A stretch of DNA of 38,558 nt from Microbacteriaceae bacterium (GCA_014378715.1 JACMNE010000127.1:1-38558); one strand, 5' to 3'. Numbered from the stretch's first letter, positions 16,730 through 24,800 are shown. Notes: generated by a model from the letters alone, not told the origin. Numbers and translations are program-made.

Positions 16730-18139
16730 ATGAGCAGCCAGGAATTCTCCCTTCCCGACGTCGGCGAGGGACTCACCGAGGCCGAGATCGTGGCCTGGAA
16801 GGTCGCCCCCGGCGACACCGTCACGATCAACCAGGTCCTCGTCGAGATCGAGACCGCCAAGTCCCTCGTCGAACTGCCGTCCCCGTTCGCGGGCGTCGTC
16901 GGCCAGCTCCTCGTCGATGAGGGCACGATGGTCGACGTCGGCACCCCCATCATCTCCGTCACAACGGATGTCGCGGGGCAGGCGCCAACTCCGGAACCAG
17001 CGGCCACCGCGGCCGTCGGCTCCGGCCCAGATAGGCCGGTTTCTGACAGCGCAGCGGCCACCGAGTCGGTCGCGGACACGGCCGCCAGCATCGGCGCGGA
17101 CGAGGAGAAGCCGGGCGCGGTGCTCGTCGGCTATGGCATCAAGGGCCACGTCGCGTCACGACGCACCCGCCCGGGCACGGCGCCTGGCACGTCAGTGGGC
17201 GCATCGACCGGCGCTGGACGCACCGGGAGCATTTCTGGCGGTGTCGTCCGGCCGAGCTCTGTACCCGCGGCATCCGCTTCTCAGATCATCGCCAAGCCGC
17301 CCATTCGCAAGCTCGCGAAGGATCTGGGGGTGGATCTCGCCGCAGTGGAGCCCACGGGCCTCGCCGGCGAGATCACCCGCGACGACGTGGTGCGGCAGGC
17401 ATCGCAGGCAAGTGTGTTCCGCAACATCGAGACGCCCCAGTGGGCGGCCGACCGCGAGGAGCGAATTCCCGTGAAGGGGGTGCGCAAGGCGATCGCCTCG
17501 GCGATGGTGTCGAGTGCGTTCACCGCTCCCCACGTGAGTCTGTTCGTCGACGTCGACGCGACCCGCACCATGGAGTTCGTGAAGCGCTTGAAGAACTCGG
17601 CCGACTTCGCGGGCGTGAAGGTCTCACCGCTGCTGATCATGGCGAAGGCGATGATCTGGGCGGTGCGGCGCAACCCCACGGTGAACGCACAGTGGACCGA
17701 TGAGGAGATCATCGTCAAGCACTTCGTCAACTTCGGCATCGCGGCGGCGACCCCGCGCGGGCTGATCGTGCCGAATGTGAAGGACGCGCAGGAGCTGACG
17801 CTGCTGGAGCTCGCCGGGGCGATCGAGCGGCTGACTTTGACCGCCCGCGACGGCAAGACGCAGCCGGCCGAGATGTCGGGCGGCACGATCACGGTCACGA
17901 ACATCGGCGTCTTCGGCATGGACACCGGCACTCCGATCCTGAATCCGGGCGAGGTGGCGATCGTCGCCCTCGGCACCATCAAGCAGAAGCCGTGGGTCGT
18001 TGACGGCGAGGTGCGTCCGCGCTTCGTGACCACCCTCGGCGCGAGCTTCGACCACCGGGTCGTCGACGGGGATGTGGCGAGCCGCTTCCTGGCCGACGTC
18101 GCGAGCATCATCGAGGAGCCGGCGCTGCTGCTGGACTGA
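16730..18139 (+). CDS. dihydrolipoamide acyltransferase (E2)
   Basis: The 469-residue core of the complex. An N-terminal lipoyl domain (residues 1-80) carries the lipoylated Lys44 in [11 protein letters not shown] long alanine-, proline- and threonine-rich linker follows (about 85-185). A peripheral-subunit-binding domain sits near residues 185-225 ([15 protein letters not shown]). The catalytic domain ends with [11 protein letters not shown], with His442 and Asp446 as the acyltransferase residues. Only one lipoyl domain is present, as in branched-chain-type E2. No E3 (lipoamide dehydrogenase) gene follows, so E3 must be supplied from elsewhere. The ribosome site GGAAAG precedes the ATG at 16730. 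Confidence 0.93.
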   Translation: MSSQEFSLPDVGEGLTEAEIVAWKVAPGDTVTINQVLVEIETAKSLVELPSPFAGVVGQLLVDEGTMVDVGTPIISVTTDVAGQAPTPEPAATAAVGSGPDRPVSDSAAATESVADTAASIGADEEKPGAVLVGYGIKGHVASRRTRPGTAPGTSVGASTGAGRTGSISGGVVRPSSVPAASASQIIAKPPIRKLAKDLGVDLAAVEPTGLAGEITRDDVVRQASQASVFRNIETPQWAADREERIPVKGVRKAIASAMVSSAFTAPHVSLFVDVDATRTMEFVKRLKNSADFAGVKVSPLLIMAKAMIWAVRRNPTVNAQWTDEEIIVKHFVNFGIAAATPRGLIVPNVKDAQELTLLELAGAIERLTLTARDGKTQPAEMSGGTITVTNIGVFGMDTGTPILNPGEVAIVALGTIKQKPWVVDGEVRPRFVTTLGASFDHRVVDGDVASRFLADVASIIEEPALLLD

Positions 18140-18194
18140 GTCCGGCGGCGCCGCTGCGGCGCGGGCCGCTGTCGCGTCGGTCACGCGGTGGCTG

Positions 18195-18220
18195 TTCGCC
18201 CGCGGGATTCCCGCAGCGAA
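18195..18220 (+). terminator. hairpin after the E2 gene
   Basis: TTCGC at 18195 and GCGGG pair with CCCGC and GCGAA ending at 18220, giving two 5-bp stems separated by a small internal loop, with loop ATT. No T-run follows. It lies 56 bases past the E2 stop and is the best terminator candidate for the dehydrogenase operon. Confidence 0.4.
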
Positions 18221-18251
18221 GGTGACCAGCACCCGCGCGAGCCGGAACGGC

Positions 18252-18286
18252 GTGCGCGCTCGCGAACAGTGTGCGCGCTCGCGAAC
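18252..18286 (+). repeat. 16-bp direct repeat between E2 and znuA
   Basis: GTGCGCGCTCGCGAAC occurs at 18252-18267 and again at 18271-18286, three bases apart. The unit contains the near-palindromic core CGCGCTCGCG. It is the only ordered structure in the GC-rich part of the 240-base intergenic region, about 50 bases upstream of the zinc-operon promoter. Function unknown. Confidence 0.6.
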
Positions 18287-18323
18287 GGCGCCCGCGTGAT
18301 GCGCCGTCCCGACAACTGATGCA

Positions 18324-18347
18324 TACTGTTAGTGATAACGAAACTCA
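18324..18347 (+). promoter_or_regulatory. Zur-box-like operator and -10 before znuA
   Basis: TGATAACGAAACTCA at 18333-18347 matches the actinobacterial Zur-type consensus TGATAATGATTATCA at 11 of 15 positions. A -10-like TACTGT lies at 18324-18329, so the site would cover the transcription start. The gene after it encodes a zinc-binding lipoprotein, and a Fur-family regulator ends the same cluster. Confidence 0.6.
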
Positions 18348-18379
18348 TTACGTCACTACAACAGCGGAAAGCCTCCACC

Positions 18380-19330
18380 ATGCGCCTCACCCCCACGATC
18401 GCCCTCGCGGGCGTCGCCACCCTCGTGCTCGCCGGATGCTCAGGCACCGCGGCCGGCTCGACTCCCGACGCCACCCTCGTGCGCATCGTCGCGTCCACGA
18501 ACGTCTACGGGAACATCGCCGAACAGGTCGGCGGCGACCTCGTCTCGGTCACCAGCATCATCTCGAACCAGGCGCAGGACCCGCACAGTTACGAGGCCTC
18601 GGCGCGCGACCAGCTCGCCCTCTCCAACGCCCAGCTCGTGATCGAGAACGGCGGCGGCTACGACCCGTTCATCGACACCCTCCTCGGCGGCAGCAACAAC
18701 CCCGATGTCGTCATCGTGAACGCCTCAGACGTCTCCGGACTCATCGACGGCGACACCACCGACGACCACGCGGGCGAGACGGCTGAGGAGCACGCGGCCC
18801 ACGTCGACGGCTTCAACGAGCACGTCTGGTACAGCTTCGACGCCATGGACCATGTCGCCGAGGAGATCGCCCACGAGCTCGGCCTGCTCGACGCGGCCAA
18901 CGCGGCCGCCTACGAGACCAACTACGAGACCTTCGCGGCCGGCCTGGCCGCCCTCGAGACCCGCGCCGACACGATCGGCACGCTCGCCGACGGCCGTAGC
19001 GCCGCGATCACCGAGCCCGTTCCGCTCTACCTGCTCCAGGAGGCCGGCCTCGACAATATGACTCCCGAGGCATTCTCCGCCTCGATCGAGGAGGGAACGG
19101 ATGTCCCGCCAGCCGTCCTCCAGCAGACTCTCGCCCTCTTCGGTGACGGCTCCATCGCCCTCCTCGCCTACAACGAGCAGACCGCGGGTGCCGAGACCGA
19201 GCAGGTGCGTGCCGCCGCCGAGGCCGCCGGCGTGAACGTGGTCTCGTTCTCCGAGACCATGCCGGAGGGCGATGACTACCTCGGCTGGATGAACGCCAAC
19301 CTCGACGCCATCGAGACCGCGCTCGGCTGA
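18380..19330 (+). CDS. znuA: zinc ABC transporter substrate-binding lipoprotein (ZnuA type)
   Basis: A 316-residue lipoprotein of the cluster A-I metal-binding family. The signal peptide ends in LAGC, with the lipidated Cys at residue 20. Likely metal ligands are His69 (DPHSYE) and His148 (NEHVWYS). A short acidic, histidine-bearing loop lies between them (residues 123-147), as in zinc-specific members. The position that often carries a third histidine reads TEPVPLYLL here, with Glu212. The start is the ATG at 18380, after GGAAAG; a longer reading from 18332 would cross the operator. It begins the znuA-znuC-znuB-zur cluster. Confidence 0.9.
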   Translation: MRLTPTIALAGVATLVLAGCSGTAAGSTPDATLVRIVASTNVYGNIAEQVGGDLVSVTSIISNQAQDPHSYEASARDQLALSNAQLVIENGGGYDPFIDTLLGGSNNPDVVIVNASDVSGLIDGDTTDDHAGETAEEHAAHVDGFNEHVWYSFDAMDHVAEEIAHELGLLDAANAAAYETNYETFAAGLAALETRADTIGTLADGRSAAITEPVPLYLLQEAGLDNMTPEAFSASIEEGTDVPPAVLQQTLALFGDGSIALLAYNEQTAGAETEQVRAAAEAAGVNVVSFSETMPEGDDYLGWMNANLDAIETALG

Positions 19331-19351
19331 GAGCCCCGCCATAGGCGATAC

Positions 19352-19366
19352 TGATAACGACAATCA
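19352..19366 (+). promoter_or_regulatory. second Zur-box-like operator, between znuA and znuC
   Basis: TGATAACGACAATCA matches the Zur-type consensus TGATAATGATTATCA at 12 of 15 positions and shares its first nine bases with the site upstream of znuA. It lies in the 92-base gap between znuA and znuC, so znuC-znuB-zur may have its own zinc-controlled promoter. Confidence 0.6.
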
Positions 19367-19422
19367 ACCTCTGTTGGCCCGCGCCCACCGGCGCGGGCCA
19401 CTTCGAGTTCCGGAAGGACGCC

Positions 19423-20247
19423 GTGCCGACCACTGAGACCGCATCGGTGCTGAGCCTGCGCTCGGCGACCCTGTCCTTCGGGGACCGGGTGCTCTGGAAG
19501 AACCTCAACCTCGAGCTCAGGGCGGGCGAGTTCCTCGCGGTGCTCGGCCCGAACGGCACGGGCAAGACCAGCCTGCTGAAGACGATCCTCGGGCAGCAGA
19601 GGCTGACCTCCGGAACGATCGAGCTGCTCGGGGCGCCGGTCACCCGCGGCAGCCGGGAGATCGGCTACATCCCGCAGCAGAAGATGCTCGAGCAGGGCAC
19701 CCCGCTGCGTGCCCGCGACCTCGTGGCGTTCGGCATTAACGGACACCGCTGGGGGCTGCCGATCGGCGGCGCCGCCCTGCGCGCTCAGGTCGACGAAGTC
19801 CTCGCCTCCGTGGGAGCCACCGAGTTCGCGAACACCCCGGTCTCGACCCTCTCCGGCGGGGAGCAGCAGCGCGTGCGGGTGGGCCAGGCCATCGCGGGCA
19901 GCCCCCGGGTGCTGCTCTGCGACGAGCCGCTGCTCTCGCTCGACCTGCACCAGCAGCGCGCGGTGAGCGACCTCATCGACGAGAAGCGCCGCGAGCTGAC
20001 CACCGCGGTGGTCTTCGTCACCCACGACGTGAACCCGATCCTCGGCATGGTCGACCGGGTGCTCTATCTCGCCGGAGGGATGTTCCGGGTCGGAACGCCG
20101 GACGAGGTTCTGCGCTCCGAGGTGCTGTCGTACATGTACGACACCCCGGTCGAGGTCATCCGCAGCCGCGGTCGTATCATCGTCGTCGGGGCGCCGGACG
20201 GCTACGGGGCCCACGACCACGACCAGCACCACGTTGGCGGCCACTGA
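19423..20247 (+). CDS. znuC: zinc ABC transporter ATP-binding protein (ZnuC type)
   Basis: A 274-residue ATPase that drives zinc import through ZnuB. It has Walker A GPNGTGKTS (Lys48), signature LSGGEQQRVRVGQAIAG, Walker B VLLCDEPLLSLD and the switch His in FVTHDVNPI. The last 20 residues are unusual: they hold five histidines and several aspartates (GAHDHDQHHVGGH), probably a zinc-binding tail that could sense or buffer the metal. The start is GTG at 19423, preceded by GGAAGGA. The last base of its TGA is the first base of the znuB ATG. Confidence 0.92.
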   Translation: MPTTETASVLSLRSATLSFGDRVLWKNLNLELRAGEFLAVLGPNGTGKTSLLKTILGQQRLTSGTIELLGAPVTRGSREIGYIPQQKMLEQGTPLRARDLVAFGINGHRWGLPIGGAALRAQVDEVLASVGATEFANTPVSTLSGGEQQRVRVGQAIAGSPRVLLCDEPLLSLDLHQQRAVSDLIDEKRRELTTAVVFVTHDVNPILGMVDRVLYLAGGMFRVGTPDEVLRSEVLSYMYDTPVEVIRSRGRIIVVGAPDGYGAHDHDQHHVGGH

Positions 20248-21125
20248 TGAACGACATCTGGGGCACCCTGTTCAACTTCGACAACTACGGCGAGCTGCTG
20301 GTGCTCGTGCAGAACTCGATCTACGCTGGCGCGCTGCTCGGCGTCGTCGGCGGGCTCATCGGCGTCTTCGTGATGCAGAGGGACCTGCCGTTCGCGGTGC
20401 ACGGCATCAGCGAGCTGTCGTTCGCCGGGGCATCCGCTGCCCTGCTGTTCGGCGCGAACGTGGTGATCGGCTCGATGCTGGGGTCGTTGGTCGCGGCCAT
20501 GCTGATCGGCATCCTCGGGGTGCGTGCGAGGGATCGCAACTCGATCATCGCGGTGCTCATGCCATTCGGCCTGGGCCTGGGAATCCTCTTCCTGGCGCTC
20601 TACCCCGGCCGCAGCGCGAACAAGTTCGGCCTGCTGACCGGCCAGATCGTGTCGGTCGACAACGAGCAGCTCGGCCTGCTCGTGACGATCTCCGTCGTGG
20701 TCATCATCGGCCTCATGATCATGTGGCGCCCCCTGAGCTTTGCGAGTGTCGATGCGGATGTCGCGCGGGCCCGCGGTCTCAACGTGACAGCCATCTCGAT
20801 CGCCTTCATGGTGCTGCTCGGGCTGGCCGTGGCGGTGTCGATCCAGATTGTCGGGGCGTTGTTGGTGCTCTCCCTGCTCGTCACGCCGGCTGCCGCGGCC
20901 ATGCGGGTCACCGCTTCCCCGCTCCTCACTCCCCTGTTGAGTGTCGTCTTCGCGGTCGTCTCGATCGTCGGAGGCATTCTGCTCGCCCTCGGTGGTGGGC
21001 TGCCGATCAGCCCGTTCGTCACCACGATCTCGTTCCTCATCTACGTCGTCTGCCGCATCGTGGGCGCCAGAAAGCCCCGTCAGGCGCGCCTGACGGCCGG
21101 CCGACCGATTACACTCCGGAGCTAG
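20247..21125 (+). CDS. znuB: zinc ABC transporter permease (ZnuB type)
   Basis: A 292-residue permease of the ABC-3 metal family, with about eight hydrophobic helices. The conserved stretch QRDLPFAVHGISELSFAGASAALLFG is the family hallmark, and the docking loop near DADVARARGLNV contacts the ATPase. It overlaps znuC by one base (TGATGA), so translation is coupled. The terminal TAG at 21123-21125 forms part of a possible -10 (TAGAAT) for the following zur gene. Zinc rather than manganese is inferred from the zur neighbour and the operator sites. Confidence 0.92.
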   Translation: MNDIWGTLFNFDNYGELLVLVQNSIYAGALLGVVGGLIGVFVMQRDLPFAVHGISELSFAGASAALLFGANVVIGSMLGSLVAAMLIGILGVRARDRNSIIAVLMPFGLGLGILFLALYPGRSANKFGLLTGQIVSVDNEQLGLLVTISVVVIIGLMIMWRPLSFASVDADVARARGLNVTAISIAFMVLLGLAVAVSIQIVGALLVLSLLVTPAAAAMRVTASPLLTPLLSVVFAVVSIVGGILLALGGGLPISPFVTTISFLIYVVCRIVGARKPRQARLTAGRPITLRS

Positions 21126-21134
21126 AATTTGGCC
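21123..21134 (+). promoter_or_regulatory. possible leaderless promoter of zur
   Basis: TAGAAT at 21123-21128 fits the -10 consensus and is followed by six bases and the ATG at 21135. The TAG is also the znuB stop codon, so part of the match is enforced. A weak GGAG at 21118-21121 lies 13 bases from the ATG, which is long for a ribosome site. Confidence 0.45.
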
Positions 21135-21536
21135 ATGAAACGCAACACCTGGCAGCGCGAGGCCGTGCGCGAGGCGCTCGGCTCGAACGAGGGATTCGTC
21201 AGCGCCCAGGGGCTGCACTCCACCCTGCGCGACGGCGGATCGCCGATCGGCCTCGCGACGGTCTACCGCGCGCTCGCCGACCTCGCAATCGAGGGCGAGG
21301 CCGATTCGCTGCAGTCCGACCAGGGCGAGAGCCTCTACCGCGCCTGCACGCCGGGCCAGCACCACCACCACCTGATCTGCCGCAGCTGCGGCCTCACCGT
21401 AGAGATCGAAGCGGATGCCGTTGAGGCCTGGGCGCACGAGGTCGCCTCCGCGAACGGGTTCACCGAGGCGAGCCATGTCGTCGACGTGTTCGGGCTGTGC
21501 GCGGCATGCGGGGCTCTCGCAGCGACCGCACGCTGA
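21135..21536 (+). CDS. zur: Fur-family zinc uptake regulator
   Basis: A 133-residue repressor of the Fur family that binds DNA when loaded with zinc. The N-terminal winged helix contains SAQGLHSTLRDGGSPIGLATVYRALADL, the recognition region. The metal-binding centre HHHHLICRSCG and the C-terminal CAACG supply two CxxC pairs for the structural zinc. Its place at the end of a znu cluster with two Zur-like operators argues for Zur rather than Fur. I choose the ATG at 21135 over an in-frame TTG at 21129 because the family starts at MKRNTWQR. It probably represses its own cluster. Confidence 0.9.
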   Translation: MKRNTWQREAVREALGSNEGFVSAQGLHSTLRDGGSPIGLATVYRALADLAIEGEADSLQSDQGESLYRACTPGQHHHHLICRSCGLTVEIEADAVEAWAHEVASANGFTEASHVVDVFGLCAACGALAATAR

Positions 21537-21568
21537 CGACTAAACGTACCCCAATAGACGCGGCTTAC

Positions 21569-21632
21569 ACGGAATTGTCAATCCGTCCTGATCATGTATT
21601 AGGCTGATCGGGCGAGAAATCGTCTGATTTCT
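21569..21632 (+). promoter_or_regulatory. promoter and two inverted repeats before the SipW-type operon
   Basis: TTGTCA at 21575-21580 and TATTAG at 21597-21602, 16 bases apart, resemble a vegetative promoter. The -35 lies in the loop of an inverted repeat, ACGGA (21569-21573) with TCCGT (21582-21586). In the predicted leader, AGAAATC (21615-21621) and GATTTCT (21626-21632) form a perfect 7-bp hairpin with loop GTCT, about 32 bases before the start codon. The first repeat could be an operator or a weak terminator for zur; the second may affect leader stability. Confidence 0.4.
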
Positions 21633-21664
21633 GTCCCCCGCACTTTCCGAGAAAGATGCCCACG

Positions 21665-22291
21665 ATGACTGATCACATCGCGACTTCCCCGCCCAGCCCG
21701 ACCCGCAGACGACGTGGTGTGCGAACCCGCGCCATCCTGGCCGGCGGCCTGGTGCTCGGCCTCGGCGCGACCGTCACCCTGGCCGCCTGGAACGACTCCG
21801 AGTTCGCCCAGGGCACCTTCACGGCCGGATCGTTCAGCCTGGTCGGGAGCACTGACGGCACGGACTTCACTGACCATCCCTTCGCCGGCTCTCCTGCAGC
21901 GCTCGACTTCACGGTCGATGCCTCGACTCTCCAGCCCGGCGATGTTCTGAGTGCTCCGTTCTCGATGCGGCTGACGGCGAACACTGTCGAGAGCGGCACA
22001 GTGCAGGTGCTGTCGGCGACCGGCGATGGGGTCGTCACGGGGCTCACATACGCGCTGGTGGAGCACACCGAATTCGGATGCTTGTCGCCCGTTGCCGGCA
22101 CCCTCGTCCCTGCTCCAACCGCGATGGCGGCCCCGATCAGCGGTGTCACCTTCGATCTCGACCCGGGTGACGGGTTTCTCGCCGGCGACGCCGTGCACCT
22201 GTGCTTCACCGTGACCGCGGACGCCGACCTCGTGCAGGGCCAGAGCGGTACCGCGAAGTGGGAGTTCAACGCCCAGTCGCAGGCCCTCTAG
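21665..22291 (+). CDS. SipW-type (camelysin-like) exported protein 1
   Basis: A 208-residue exported protein if begun at the ATG at 21665, which has GAGAAAG nine bases upstream; an in-frame ATG at 21656 lacks spacing. The N-terminus is basic (PTRRRRGVRTR), followed by the hydrophobic core AILAGGLVLGLGATVTLAAW and then NDSEFAQGTF. That signal peptide and the W-N/T-D-x-E segment after it are the hallmark of substrates cut by SipW-type signal peptidases, such as TasA- and camelysin-like proteins. The rest is beta-rich, with two cysteines (FGCLSP and HLCFTV) that may form a disulfide. It resembles the next gene closely in its signal peptide. Confidence 0.8.
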   Translation: MTDHIATSPPSPTRRRRGVRTRAILAGGLVLGLGATVTLAAWNDSEFAQGTFTAGSFSLVGSTDGTDFTDHPFAGSPAALDFTVDASTLQPGDVLSAPFSMRLTANTVESGTVQVLSATGDGVVTGLTYALVEHTEFGCLSPVAGTLVPAPTAMAAPISGVTFDLDPGDGFLAGDAVHLCFTVTADADLVQGQSGTAKWEFNAQSQAL

Positions 22292-22302
22292 CCCTCGAGC
22301 CG

Positions 22303-22944
22303 ATGAGAACCAGAAGCGCCAGCGCGCCGCGCAGGCGAGGCGTGCCTCCGCGCGCCTCACTGCGCGTGCGCGCCCTGCTCGCGGGCGGAATCGTGCTCGG
22401 GGTGGGATCGACAGCCACCCTGGCGTCGTGGACCGACGTCGAGAACGCGTCGGGGTCGTTCGCGACCTCCGTGTTCGCGACCGAGTCGAGTGTGCAGGGC
22501 GGCACTTGGGCAGCGCACGAGACCGCGCCGGGGCCGACCGTCACGGTCAACTCCGCGGGGTACTCCCCTGGCACGGTCGGTTACCTCCAGGTAGTGGTTC
22601 GGGGCACGGCCGGCTCGATCGCGGGCGGTATCGACCTGACCGGGGCGACAACCACGGGGGCGGCCGACCTCTCGTCCGCCTTCCGTTACCGGGTCGTGCG
22701 CACCACGGCGGCCTGCACCGCCGCGGCCTTCACCGGCACCCCGACCTTTGTGGTCGGCTCGACCGGCGCGCAGCCGCTCGGCCAGGGGTCGACCGCGTCG
22801 AGCCCGCTCGCGGCGGCGCCCGCTTCGGCGGCGGGAGACGCCACCGGGTTCTGCTTCGAGGTCACCCTGCCAGCTGGCGCAGCCAACACCCTCCAGGGCA
22901 AAACGGCGACGGCGACCTGGCAACTGATCTCCACCTCCGTCTGA
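22303..22944 (+). CDS. SipW-type (camelysin-like) exported protein 2
   Basis: A 213-residue paralogue of the preceding protein. Its signal region RALLAGGIVLGVGSTATLAS is followed by WTDVENASGSF, aligning residue for residue with that of protein 1. The mature part is rich in Thr, Gly, Ala and Val, predicted beta, and again carries a late cysteine pair (TAACTAA and GFCFEV). The ATG at 22303 is 12 bases after the previous stop. One base separates its stop from the signal peptidase start. It may assemble into surface fibres as TasA-like proteins do, but no such activity can be read directly. Confidence 0.78.
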   Translation: MRTRSASAPRRRGVPPRASLRVRALLAGGIVLGVGSTATLASWTDVENASGSFATSVFATESSVQGGTWAAHETAPGPTVTVNSAGYSPGTVGYLQVVVRGTAGSIAGGIDLTGATTTGAADLSSAFRYRVVRTTAACTAAAFTGTPTFVVGSTGAQPLGQGSTASSPLAAAPASAAGDATGFCFEVTLPAGAANTLQGKTATATWQLISTSV

Positions 22945-22945
22945 C

Positions 22946-24208
22946 ATGAGATTCGCGTCGTCGATCGGCAACGGCCTGCTCACGGTGCTGGCGGCCCTCG
23001 GGGTGCTCTGCATCGCGGCAGTCGTCGCGGCGCACTTCTTCCCGGTGACCCTCATCATGTTCTCCACCGGATCGATGAGTCCGACGATCCCGACCGGGTC
23101 CGTCGCCCTGGTCCGCGAGATCCCCGCGGCCCAGATCCGGGTGGGCGACGTGGTCACCGTCGACCGGCAGGGCGCACTGCCGATCACACACAGGGTCACC
23201 GGGATCGAACCGGCCTCCGCGGGGTCTCCGACCGACACCCGCGTGATCACGATGCGTGGCGACGCCAACGCGCAGGACGACCTCGACCCGTACACCGTCT
23301 CGACCGTGCGCATCGTGGAGGGGTCGGTTCCGGGGCTCGCGACAGTGATCGTCGGGGCATCCCATCCCCTCGTGATGGGCGGCATCACGGTGGCAGCGGC
23401 CCTGCTTGTCACCTGGGCCTTCTGGCCCCGCGCCGCCGCAGGCCGCCACCGGGACGAGAAGACCGCGGTCCCGGCCCCGGTCGGCCTCGCCGGCCTCCTC
23501 TCCGTCGCCGCCCTGGCATTCGTCGCAGGGGCACCGGCCACCCCCGCGCACGCCACTTCCGACAACGCCGCTTCCGCCAACGCCGGCTCCGACGACACCG
23601 TGATCACGGGCGACTACCTCACCCTCACCTCGGGCCCGCCCGGCTCACTGAACTCCCTCACAGCGGGCACCGCGGCCGGCTGGCAGGTCGGCATCGAGGC
23701 GACCCCACCGTCGCGGGGGGTGATCGCCGTCGGCATCACCGCGACAGGCAAGCTCGCCCACGAGGGCGGAGCGCGCGTCGAGGTCCGCGGCTGCCAGGTG
23801 CGCTGGGTCGACGACAGCTGCGCGGCGGGGGAGGAGCTCTGGGCCGACTGGCACGCCCTCTCCGACCTGCGCACCACGGGCGCCCCCGTGCATCTCGTCA
23901 CGATCGATGCGAACGACACCGTCTGGGTGATGACGCGTGTCGCGCTGCCAACGGGCGCCAGCCGGGGAGACACCGCACAGATCCGCATCCACGCCGACGC
24001 GAATGGAGACGGCCCAGGAGACGACCCAGGAGACGGCGGCGGAGACAACGACGCCAGCGCCGGGGCGACTGCCGGCGGCCTCGCCGCGACCGGCATCACC
24101 CCGCTCTGGTGGATGCCCACCACCGCGGTGCTCGCCGGGCTCGTCATCGCGGGGGCCGCCCGCCTGCGCAGGAACGCCATCGACCGCCGGGCGGGGGAGA
24201 GCGGATGA
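22946..24208 (+). CDS. SipW-type signal peptidase I fused to a LAATG wall-anchored ectodomain
   Basis: A continuous 420-residue frame. Residues 1-160 are an ER/SipW-type signal peptidase I: a helix (11-35), catalytic Ser43 in STGSMSPT, His82 in ITHRV where the bacterial lysine would be, the conserved RGDAN (104-108) and a second helix (143-160). Residues 161-203 then read like a complete signal peptide: basic RHRDEK, a hydrophobic core at 178-198 and the AxA site AHA before Thr204. Residues 204-370 form a Thr/Gly-rich ectodomain with cysteines 283 and 292. LAATG (379-383), a helix (386-405) and RLRRN form a class-E-type sortase signal. Topology is consistent. The family normally ends near residue 180. 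Confidence 0.85.
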   Translation: MRFASSIGNGLLTVLAALGVLCIAAVVAAHFFPVTLIMFSTGSMSPTIPTGSVALVREIPAAQIRVGDVVTVDRQGALPITHRVTGIEPASAGSPTDTRVITMRGDANAQDDLDPYTVSTVRIVEGSVPGLATVIVGASHPLVMGGITVAAALLVTWAFWPRAAAGRHRDEKTAVPAPVGLAGLLSVAALAFVAGAPATPAHATSDNAASANAGSDDTVITGDYLTLTSGPPGSLNSLTAGTAAGWQVGIEATPPSRGVIAVGITATGKLAHEGGARVEVRGCQVRWVDDSCAAGEELWADWHALSDLRTTGAPVHLVTIDANDTVWVMTRVALPTGASRGDTAQIRIHADANGDGPGDDPGDGGGDNDASAGATAGGLAATGITPLWWMPTTAVLAGLVIAGAARLRRNAIDRRAGESG

Positions 24209-24681
24209 CGGCCCGCACCGCGATCGCCCTGGCCGCGGTCACCGCGCTCGCGGCATCTCTCGGGGTGGCTGCTGTCGACACGACGGATGCGGCCTGGACC
24301 CAGCGGTCGACGCACTCGGCCATGCTCGCCACCGTGACTGTGCCCCAGGTGGGATCGTTCTCCTGTGGTGCGGCCTCCGGTCTCATCGCGAACGCTATCC
24401 CGGTCTCCTGGACCGCCCCGCGCCTGGCCACCGGACTCGCGGAGCCCACGTCCTACACGGTGACGTGGAGTGGCCTCGCCGGAACGGGGTCGAAGTCCGT
24501 CACCGGGTTGTCGACGACCCTTCCTGCCCGGGACTTCGTCGGTGGAGAGAGCCCGACGACGCTCGGGGTGATCCCCCAGTTCGCCGGCTGGGGTTCACTC
24601 GAGACGGCCCCGACCCTCATCGTGCGGGCGTTGCTGTCCAGCCAGAACGCGGTGATCGGCTGGACCTGCCGCACCAGCTGA
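24205..24681 (+). CDS. exported protein 3 of the SipW-type operon
   Basis: A 158-residue protein starting at the ATG at 24205, which overlaps the TGA of the signal peptidase gene (ATGA). A short signal region (TAIALAAVTALAASLGVAAV) is followed by DTTDAAWTQRST, a shortened form of the SipW-type cleavage region. The mature part, near residues 55-150, resembles one fibronectin-type III-like beta sandwich (PVSWTAP, TSYTVTWSGL). Two cysteines are present, FSCGAA and GWTCRTS, the second four residues from the C-terminus. It is probably the third substrate of the peptidase. It ends the operon; a 171-base gap follows. Confidence 0.65.
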   Translation: MTARTAIALAAVTALAASLGVAAVDTTDAAWTQRSTHSAMLATVTVPQVGSFSCGAASGLIANAIPVSWTAPRLATGLAEPTSYTVTWSGLAGTGSKSVTGLSTTLPARDFVGGESPTTLGVIPQFAGWGSLETAPTLIVRALLSSQNAVIGWTCRTS

Positions 24682-24800
24682 CCCGCCCGAACTTGCACCG
24701 ATACTCCCGGGCCCCTAAGCTTGACCCTTGGTCGGGCGGTATCCACGCTCGCTTTGTGCGCAACATCCGCTCGAAAGATCAGGATGCTCTCGCGTGCCGA

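Noticed and set aside
20202-21476. 424-codon minus-strand frame opposite znuB and zur
   Set aside because: It is rich in Asp, Arg, Gln and His without hydrophobic structure and is the shadow of two well-supported genes.
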